From Phorcus lineatus (lineage: Eukaryota > Mollusca > Gastropoda > Trochida > Trochidae), in assembly GCA_921293015.1 (NCBI GenBank), contig OV121090.1, forward strand, positions 3,162,001 through 3,226,000: DNA of 64,000 nt. Direction: 5' to 3'. Under the pieces are notes generated by a model. That model searched no databases, was not told where the DNA came from, and was given only the letters and a program-made list of their open reading frames with translations. Each line of letters starts with the position of its first letter. Within the stretch, counting starts at the first letter, position 1. The position numbers and the translations under genes are program-made. This document shows positions 55,660-64,000 of the stretch, in pieces.

Positions 55660-58600
55660 AAATGCATGGGCAATACTTGAAAAAGGATAGTTTCATAAGA
55701 AAGGTTTATATTTACACTTACAGAGGTGAAAATACTAACGAGCTAACGTCTCGTCTTCAATCATATCAATAAATAAATGTGAGAATATTTTACGATCATG
55801 TTGTTGGTAATAGAAGATCTAAGGCAAATGAAATACTAATATAAATTTGATCAATCGTAATCGTAGGAGTCATACTGCCCCCTCATCTAAAGAAAATGAT
55901 TAATCTGGTCTTATTTCATTACCAATGTATCCCGTTTCTTAATTAAAATTCCTTTGATTGAAGCTCTGATTTATTTCGGGTAGGTAACATTTGGCTTCAT
56001 TACTTTTGTTTCTCATAAACAGTGGTGCACCATTAAACAGAGAATTGCCTTTAGTCTAGACTGAAATTAAGTTCATCATCACAAGTTGATTAAATGAACG
56101 ATTATTCAAACCATGTCGAGTGTTGATTTATTTGTTTACCTGTTACCTGTAAAATTCCGCACTCTGAGGAGTACACATATTCCTGAACGTTGATTGGTCG
56201 AGAGCTCGGTCCCCTCTCACAGCAATCTATAGTTAAAACTAGATGTAATGCTTACGTCCCCTAAGTCCTACACTATATATACTATACAAATGCCGTCCTT
56301 GCAAACCTTGCAAAAAAGACTTTTTCGGATTCATGTGTCATTGATAATTCAATTGGTAAGTTGCTGTAAGTAAATGACAAATGCAAACTAAATGGAAAGA
56401 CCAGATAAACTGTTATAAAAAATACTTTGTTTTTAAAAAGAAAATGATTTTCATTAAAAGCAGGTTACTTTATATAGAAGACTAACTCGAACGAAGAAAT
56501 GGATATTGTTATTTCAATTAGAATCTGATCAATTAAAGCAATGTAAAAGGATCGACTATATAAATGGCCTATGTTCACATTTCAAATACTTAATTCCATT
56601 CTCATAAGCCTCTCTTTGGATACTCGCTCAATCTTTGATAGGTATTTTGAACTTTATATACCCTAGGGAATCAGACGTTCAAACTTGAAAACAAACCAAA
56701 AAGATTTCCTCTATTCATCTTAATTAATAAATTCTTCGTTAATTGTGTGATGAAAGTATGGCACATAGAAGTTAGTGTGATAAAATTTACCTTTCATTGG
56801 ACTTTAAGAAAACCTGATTGCAATTGTTGCATAACCGACTCCTTCGATGTGTGGTATCGCAAGGGGATATCCGTCGACTGAAATGTTTAGCATAGTTTTT
56901 AAAAAGTATCAGATAATTAATTTGTTACGCATGTTCTGGATTTTTTTATCTATATGTTTGCCCCAATGAAGATATAAAACTTAACTAAGTTATGCCTTTA
57001 TTCGTATATCAAACCAACCAGGTTTCATGAAAAGAATTTTCTTATGCAAGCATCCTTAATGCTAAAATAGTTCGTATGAGAAGGTAAGACTAACGCTTGT
57101 TGAACTTAACACGTGTGTACTAGCACATGGATATTGACGTAAACGTCAATCACCATCCAAAAAATCCAACCGAAAAATGTTCAACCGGACAATTCCAACC
57201 TAGGCAAATTCCCATCCTGGACATTTGCCATAAATACACTTTTCCGTTCTCCAGTCACATTTTTCACTACTTATTCATGATAACTATGTCATAGTTCTAA
57301 AAGTTGATTCGGTTATGTCATAAAGAACGTAAATAATTTGTTCTTACCGTTTCAATAATTTACACTTTTATGGTCATATAAGATAAGAATACATACTTTG
57401 ATAATCTTAATTATTATTCATATAATAACGTAGATACATCAAAAACACTTAGTTATCGTTTAAACATTAGACTTCTAGGATAAAATTAGATATAAATACC
57501 ACAAACATCTGTAAACATAATTTGATTTCTGTGTCCCTAGAACACATTATCGGTCTGCTACGTAAATTGTAATACATACATATCATTAAGATGTCTTCTT
57601 AAAACAGACTTCTCAGACCTGTAAACAAAACAAAAACATTCTAAGGCTTTAAAGATTGAAAATTGCCGATATTGTCACGAACCAAGTTTTTAATTATAGA
57701 GTTTATGTGGTATTTGGTCATGTCTTTCCATAAATGGAAAAATATCCACCTTCCAATCGTAAAAGTGATGAAAATTAAAACTAGACCGAAGTGACGTCGG
57801 TCGCATATGATACGTACATCCCTTTTTAGCATCACACCTTCACATCTTGTGACGTCACATCGGAGAATAGCTTGCCTTCAAATCGATTTTCTCGTTTGTA
57901 TCTTCAATACAGTCTTTAAGTAGACAAACAGAGTGTAACTGATGTATATTCAGGGAATGATGGTCAGCCTACACGATGGGTTCTCGTATCAAGGATAAAA
58001 ATAGAGGCACGTCAGGATGCTTTGCCATCAGCAGGAAAACAAATTTCATTCAAAAAGTCGAAGACTCTATAATCCTTGAGATTCAAATAAAGTTATCGTC
58101 TAGGAAATAAAAGATTTTAATGTTTAATGTTTTGGTACATTTTTTTCCACATACCGTTCATTAGAATTATTCAGCGAGAAATAAGCCAATTATCATTCAC
58201 TGATTATTTGCCTTTGGCTGAACATAAACTGTTCTTTTCCTTTGGTAAAGCATAACCTACATAATATTTTTCGGTGGTGCACATGTGCAATATATCAGTT
58301 AAACCAAGCAACTGTTGTTTTCACGGGTAATAATGTAGATAATTGTATTTAGACTTTTCAACATACGAATACATTTTTAAAGCGCTACCATCATCATGGA
58401 TTGTACTTTCAAAGCTGTTACATAGCGCTGAACCTAACCATGTAGGTCCGTGCATTCCTTTTTCAGGTACCCATTTTAACAGTTGAGTGGACTGAGTGCA
58501 ATGTAACTGAAATGTTGGGAGGTTTACGGATTTTTTTAAAGTGATTCAAATCAATTAGTAAGACGATGGAGAAGTCCTTTGACTTGAAAGTATTTCATTG

Positions 58601-59270
58601 GGATTGTATGAATTTTGCCCAAACTTATCAATAATCCTCACTGCAGCTCGAGGTTGCAAAGAAAGCTAAGTCAGATTTTAAGGTTGAATGTTACACTTCT
58701 TATAGATATTTATCTCAATAAATGTAATTGGCAAAATCGAAACACAATGTTAAAACATTACTTATACTTAGAAATAATAAGAGACTCAATAAATAATAAA
58801 AGATCCAGATCCAGTAAATCTTACATTTTCAAAATAAAGCAAAACGTTGCGAAATAATTTACCAAAACCCGATAAAACTGTGTAAATGTCAATCTGATAA
58901 TGTGTAACGTTTTCCAAGCGATTGTTCCTGGCATTGCCTTTCGTACAAACACAAACATTACTTTTCGCACAATCGTAGTCTCCTAGTGCGACTACGCCTT
59001 CTTTGTAAGTTTAAAAAAGGTGTTCGAGAGTACTTTTGTTCGAACTCTCTCACTCTACCCGTATTTGTATTAGTTTGTTTTATACTTATATCGTCATCTA
59101 TTGTTGGTGTTGCAATTAAAGTTTCGACATATAAATGTGCAATCTATTTCACCTTCCGTAGCCAGAAACCAACTGCAAAGGGCTTAGATTTAGTCATAAA
59201 CTAAAACACATTTATCCTTACATGTATGTTATTTGAAAACTGCTACCTGTGTTAAGTAATGGAATAGACA
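55660..59270. other. Non-coding stretch
   Basis: Contains a short AC-rich patch with repeated CCAACC / CAACCGGACAATTCC-type wording at 57152-57232. Small frames at 57641-57835, 58615-58857 and 58986-59204 have no support; the last has a hydrophobic run (LPVFVLVCFILISSSIVGVA) but AT-rich chance composition. Nothing else recognised. Confidence 0.4.
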
Positions 59271-59280
59271 TATTGATTTA

Positions 59281-59621
59281 CATCCTGCTACATCAGCGTA
59301 ATTAAATCCGCTGATGGAGCTCCTTCCATATACCCTGATCTCATTCGGGCCAAATCCCTCGTACTTCTGGCGCGGCTAGATATTCGTGACTATGCTCACC
59401 TGTTATTTTTTCAGCCAATGAAATGTCGTGAATTAAGGCGCATGAAGCTACTAGCTTTAACTCAACTGATTTTCCATCCGGGTTATGTCGCTGTTGCTGA
59501 ATGCGAGTCGACTCATTGGCTGGTTAGATAGCTAGAGATACGAGGGTTTTGGCTTGAATGATATCAGGGTATATGGAAGGAGCTCGATCAGCGGATTTAA
59601 TTACACTGATGTAGCAGGGTG
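59281..59621 (-). mobile_element. MITE family M1, copy 5 (341 bp, perfect 9-bp TSD)
   Basis: Ends CATCCTGCTACATCAGCGTA and TGATGTAGCAGGGTG, flanked by a perfect ATTGATTTA duplication (59272-59280 and 59622-59630). It has the same length as copy 2 and near-identical terminal repeats. The core lies in the opposite orientation to the other copies (CTCATTGGCTGGTTAGATAG here on plus). One end mutation (GGGTG for GGATG). This is the best evidence for the 9-bp duplication of the family. Confidence 0.93.
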
Positions 59622-59631
59622 ATTGATTTAA

Positions 59632-60340
59632 AGTCTTACTAATATTCACTAGTTAGCGTGACGCATGTGCACAATTTAGGTTACAACGATCAAATGGTCA
59701 TAGTATTAAAGCGAAACTGCGTTCACAATAGAAAGAGACTCATCTTTATCGACGTGGGCTAATTAGTCAGGCGTTTACAGAAAAAAACGCTCTTAGCAGG
59801 CAACTAATTTGCCTTGGAGGAACATGATGTTAATCTCGCTTTAAACTGGTCCATTTTTGAAACACTTGAACCCAACTGAGAAAATTGCCAAGAGATACGT
59901 GATTTTCATAGTACAGCAACAATAACGATATGCATTCAAAACATTTCACATTTTCATCTCAAAATGCAAATTATGTCACTATTTTAAATTTTCAATGAGG
60001 AATAATGACACATGCAAACTATAAAGTAACCTTTCAAATATCAACAATCAACTAAAATCTTACCTTCCGAAATTTCCAAAATTACCTTTAACTATTTGAC
60101 ACGCGGTATTGTCAGGCATACTTTCAAATTAGCGGCCTTATACCTTTATAATGTGGTTTAACTGAACCGATTAGAATTAAAATAAAACGTTTTAGGAACG
60201 GCGGAACTGCGTGTTAAAATTGAAATTAGCATACGTGACGCGAACAACTCATGTAGTGTATCTTTAATTGCGATGTGAGTTCCTGATACACAGAAGATGA
60301 GCATCAGACGCCAGGAATCCAGAAACTCGGTCACCCAGGG
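59632..60340. other. Non-coding stretch
   Basis: AT-rich; no features recognised. Confidence 0.4.
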
Positions 60341-60385
60341 CTTGATAATAATAATAATTTTATGATAGTTTATTTACGTGTCATG
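60341..60385 (-). repeat. Probable retroelement 3' tail, (ATT)n
   Basis: Read leftward, the sequence passes through AAATAAACTATCATAAAATT into (ATT)4, the form of a LINE or SINE 3' end. No coding remnant was identified next to it. Confidence 0.4.
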
Positions 60386-60629
60386 TGTTACGTATGCACA
60401 TCTTAATATCTTAAGTCAAAACACTGAAAAGCAACACTCCTTAAAATACATCAGATATCAACTGCAAATAAACAAAAATAAATATCAATCAAACCGTACA
60501 TATATATAAATAATAAGAGTCCATAAAGACGTACAAACTCGCAGATCCCAAATACATACCTACACACAAACATACACACCCACATACTCACAAACATATC
60601 TTATACACCCATACCTACATACATACCCA

Positions 60630-60945
60630 TTGGCACCAGCTGTCTCAAATGGCGGTCATGGTGATCACAAAGGTGTTCAATGGGGTTCATATCTGGTGAG
60701 TTGGCTTGCCAAGGCCAAATGTTATGTTAGTGTGCTTCAGGAATTCTCTGACAATTCGGGCAGTGTGAGGTCTTGCGTTGTAGTGTCGCAATATCAATCT
60801 TCTTTGCTGTTGTTGGATGAAAGGAACGACGATTGGTCTCAGTACCATAGTATTGTATTGCTGGCAAGTCACATTCCCTCCCTGAACAACCAGCGGAATC
60901 CAATCAACGTGCCCACTACACAGCGATGAATTGTTATTCAGTGCT
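60630..60945 (-). pseudogene. Tc1-type transposase, C-terminal relic
   Basis: On the minus strand the pieces VVGTLIGFRWLFREG, VLRPIVVPFIQQ, NARPHTARIVREFL and (after a frameshift near 60720) WPWQANSPDMNPIEHLCD match the catalytic half of Tc1-type transposases. The usual Asp before NARPH is Tyr here (HYNARPHTAR), so one catalytic residue is lost, while the Glu in NPIEH remains. The N-terminal DNA-binding part and the terminal repeats were not found. Dead copy. Confidence 0.88.
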
Positions 60946-60949
60946 ACTT

Positions 60950-62620
60950 CTGACTAGGAATGCCAATAGCTTATAGTTTTTGTTGTTTGTGTTTGCGTCT
61001 CTGTCATTGAGCTATCGATTAAGGTCAAAGATAAGTCAAAGCATCATGTATTAATAAAAAATGATTAAAAAAATTATGAAAAAATAGAGCCTTTCTTTCG
61101 TTAGCATCCGTCGTCGTTGTGCATACCTGTCTAACCCAACTGTTAACACAAAATAAATGTTCCATCTCTTATCTTACTTTATCTTAAATCATTCATACAC
61201 TCATTCATGTATTCAATTCGCATTGTGAGTAATTGTTGTGTATATGGATAATTGCATTAGAAAGAAAATATTATATATATAACGTATCAACGCGACTTTC
61301 ATAGCATCATAGAAAAAACATCGGAAAAACGTATTTACGGTAAAATCATATTAATGAAAGGATTATTGATGATTTTTATGTTACCTCTGTAAGTTTTCTC
61401 TGAAGTCAAGTTGATCCTGCCTTCACAATTATATAAACATTAGTCACGTTCTTACCAACGTGCGATTTGCATCATAACAAAATCTAGAGCAATTAGCATA
61501 CTGGCGACTTTTAGAATAGATCAAAATCTATGAGGACACTATAAACAGTTGAAGTAAATCCCATTGAAATAAGGTATACTTAGGATTTATCACTGGTATG
61601 TCGGTGCGTTTCTATTCTGAATTTCCCCCCTTAGGATCGTCAATTAAGAAATTTAATCATATAAATCATTGTAATATCTCTTTAATTTCCTCTTTGGTAA
61701 CGTATTCCCATTGCTATGCCTTATGGAATAAATGAGTCCTATTCTTTTCCCCCAACATTATATGACATTGGAGAAATAACTATCTTTTTTATCTAGTAAA
61801 GCTTGCTTCCTTAGGAATACCACTTCCAAATGACCTTCAAAATTTACTTAGTTGTGATAATCTATTAAAAACATATTGCAACATAAATTTTATGCAATAC
61901 GTAACACAGATAGGCTGACATGTTACCGTGTCTTTTAAAAGAATATAAATATGCTGAGTTTGCTATAATGTACTGTGAATATAAGTGAGCAATTACTTTT
62001 TTAACAAGTAAATATGTTTTAAATGTTAAAAAGTGGGGTTTTTTGCATGGTTTTGACAGTTTTAAAAAATGTTAGACTACCTAATGAATGGTTGAAAGAA
62101 TAGAACATGAATTTTGCAAAGTTTTGATTTGATATCAATTACTTATGTCACTTACTATTGAATAGAGGTAGTCATCCATGTCATATGTTTAAGTTTTTAC
62201 TTCTTACGTGAAATATGACTGGCCATAGCATTATTCTGACATGGCAATGATAAACTCGAGGTTTTTACTCCACGTGTTTCTGCACGTGCTTCTATACAAG
62301 AAGGATTTATCAATAATTTAGTCAAAATCATATATATATCATGATATATTTATCAAAAATATTTTACGTGTCATTGGCTTTCATTTTCAAAAATCGACTT
62401 TGTTAAAATTATAGCTGTATCCACAGTGATAAATGATACAAGGAAGATTGTTATATATTTCAACAACTTTGTGGTAATTGGTAAGATAGATATGGAATAT
62501 ATCTGCGTCTACAAGTACTTGGTTGAATCAATGAAGTGTTGTTAAGATCACAACTAGCTTTATTGATTGTTCTTCCTGGTGGTCGAGCGATGAATAATGT
62601 CTGGACTGTGACAGTTATTT
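60950..62620. other. Non-coding stretch
   Basis: AT-rich, no recognised genes or repeats. Confidence 0.4.
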
Positions 62621-62626
62621 TTTCAC

Positions 62627-62981
62627 AAATGAGTTTTAACCAATGTCTTCTCTAATTTAGCGATGTGATGTGTTTCTTTGGACATCAGTATTAAGTTGTC
62701 ACGGTTACGTACCACGTCTCACTTAATCTATGCTATAAATTTATGCTATAAAGCTATAGTATCAAAGATGTAGAAACATTGAAAAACGTCTTTAAGTAAT
62801 TAAAAAGGTGATCTCATGGAAATGAGTTTTAACCAATTTCTTCTCTAATTTAGCGATGTGATGTGTTTCTTTGGACATTAGTATTAAGTTGTCACGGTTA
62901 CGTACCACGTCGCACATAATCTATGCTATAAATCTATGCTATAAAGCTATAGTATCAAAGATGTAGAAACATTGAAAAACG
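62627..62981 (+). repeat. Tandem direct repeat, 193-bp period
   Basis: Two units (62627-62819 and 62820-62981) share AAATGAGTTTTAACCAAT, TTTAGCGATGTGATGTGTTT, GTCACGGTTACGTACCACGT and CTATAGTATCAAAGATGTAG with few differences. The second unit stops after GAAAAACGT. The last 35 bp of unit 1 (ACGTCTTTAAGTAATTAAAAAGG, TGATCTCATGGAA) recur again at 63.5-63.9 kb. Confidence 0.9.
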
Positions 62982-63129
62982 TATATCAGTCTTCAAAAAG
63001 GTTATGAATACATTTATAACAAGAGAATATAGACATTAACAGTTGTATATAAATAAAGGAATTATCAGGGATAAAGGTTCTGAACCAAAGAAACAATTCC
63101 AAAATAACGTTATTCTCATAATAGTCGAA

Positions 63130-63133
63130 TATT

Positions 63134-63174
<41 letters not shown>
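63130..63174. repeat. (AAT)n microsatellite
   Basis: About 13 AAT/ATA units in a nearly pure array. Confidence 0.9.
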
Positions 63175-63176
<2 letters not shown>

Positions 63177-63534
63177 TGGAAATAAAATTAATGAACTGAT
63201 AATTAATATAGAGTACTTAAGTCAAATTAATGTCAAACTATATTACATGAAGTGTACACCGTCTTAGGGATAGTCTTCTTAAGGATTTATCGACAATAAG
63301 AGACTCATAAATGAGCTTTTAACTGTGGATTCGATGTATAAATATATACATATGAGAGGAATTGAAATTTTATATGTTTATTTTATTTATTCAGAAATAC
63401 GCATTATCATGTTCAAGATTTTGTGTTTACTTAAACCACCTAAACAAATAAGTCTTCTAGTATTTAACTGCAAGGAATAGATAACGCATTTCTTTCATCA
63501 GAAAGTCTAGACACTTAATTTAAGCAATACCCTT

Positions 63535-63900
63535 TTTAGATTAAAAAGGTGATCTTCACTTTTTTAAAACGTAATGCTACGTCTTTGAATAATTAAGAAG
63601 GTGATTGCATAGAAGCGAAAATATTTTTTTCCAATTACGAAACAGTTTTACACCATAGAAGCAGTTTAAAACAATTTACCGGTTAAATAATGCGAATCAA
63701 TTTCCATTAATCAAACGATTAAAATGTCTTCACACAAAAATTACCGACGGTGTTTTTTTCGAATTTTACATAACTAATATTCATTGGGGATTATTTGAAG
63801 AAATAAATCTTCAATACAAAAAAACGTAATACTACGTCTTTGAATAATTAAAAAGGTGATCTCATGGAAACAATAAAAATGGCTTCACACATAAAATGAC
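63535..63900 (+). repeat. Recurring ACGTAATRCTACGTCTTTGA block
   Basis: The block ACGTAATGCTACGTCTTTGA followed by ATAATTAAGAAGGTGAT occurs at about 63570. It recurs as ACGTAATACTACGTCTTTGA with TTAAAAAGGTGATCTCATGG at about 63825. Partial forms lie at 63538 (TTAAAAAGGTGATCTTC) and at the end of the 62.6-kb unit. ATG-CTTCACACA-AAATKACCG blocks lie at 63724 and 63880. Together they suggest a larger, degenerate tandem array running off the window edge. Confidence 0.7.
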
Positions 63901-64000
63901 CGCCGGTATTTTTAAGTGCTTAATACTTGATTATTTCCTTTTTCTACTGATCGGGTCGGGAATGTCGTTGTTATCTTCTGAAGAATGTTACATAAATTAA

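Noticed and set aside
62627..63900. CRISPR-like direct repeats
   Set aside because: Spacing and repeat lengths are irregular, repeats are long and the sequence is eukaryotic; a degenerate satellite fits better.

Overview
The window looks like gene-poor, AT-rich nuclear DNA from a marine mollusc, most likely a bivalve. This rests on three things: spliced eukaryotic gene structure; repeats I associate with molluscs (the GTGAGTGAGTGAGTT block near 53.87 kb, the GGCAAGGGAC...GGGTACCTGG short element near 8.1 kb, the GACG-tail repeat near 23.7 kb); and old non-LTR retrotransposons. There is no operon, CRISPR array, rRNA or intact tRNA gene. Species assignment is inference; no search was run.

Layout. 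0-5.8 kb holds old duplicated DNA: a diverged segment (about 1.9-3.7 kb) that recurs near 15.8-17.3 kb, and a tandem pair (4.5-5.8 kb) whose second unit carries a miniature inverted-repeat element (family M1). 8-9.8 kb holds a SINE-like element, a LINE 3' fragment and two units of a minor repeat. 11.5-15.2 kb is a minus-strand non-LTR retrotransposon with an uninterrupted 1164-residue endonuclease/reverse transcriptase; its ORF1 is cut short. 19-23.8 kb has LINE 3' ends, a decayed L1/Tx1-type ORF2 split by an M1 element, a second M1 copy and a GACG-tail repeat. 24-26.6 kb has an island of iterated CCAGTACTGG motifs around a 611-bp inverted-repeat element (family M2), then a 550-bp inverted repeat with C31 and G15 tracts at its inner edges.

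The one well-supported host gene is on the minus strand at 29.16-32.4 kb: a 5' untranslated exon, a 2389-bp intron and a coding exon for a 189-residue, probably disordered protein that I do not recognise. Weaker exon candidates lie at 42.2-42.6 kb and 52.9-53.1 kb.

33.6-41.7 kb is repeats again: M2 and M1 copies, a duplicated (AG)n array, fragments of an L1/Tx1-type LINE and of the 11.5-kb LINE clade, and a third reverse-transcriptase relic. 44.9-55.7 kb holds a dispersed repeat pair, another M2 copy, a Mutator-like MITE (M3) with a 10-bp target duplication plus a truncated second copy, an island of iterated GGAAACC motifs, and a tRNA-derived SINE-like element. 59-64 kb has the best-preserved M1 copy (9-bp target duplication), a broken Tc1-type transposase and a cluster of short direct repeats.

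The window is best read as an intergenic mobile-element landscape. The intact LINE ORF2 is the only product likely to act on other sequences. The M1, M2, M3 and 2.1-kb elements are non-autonomous and depend on transposases not encoded here.
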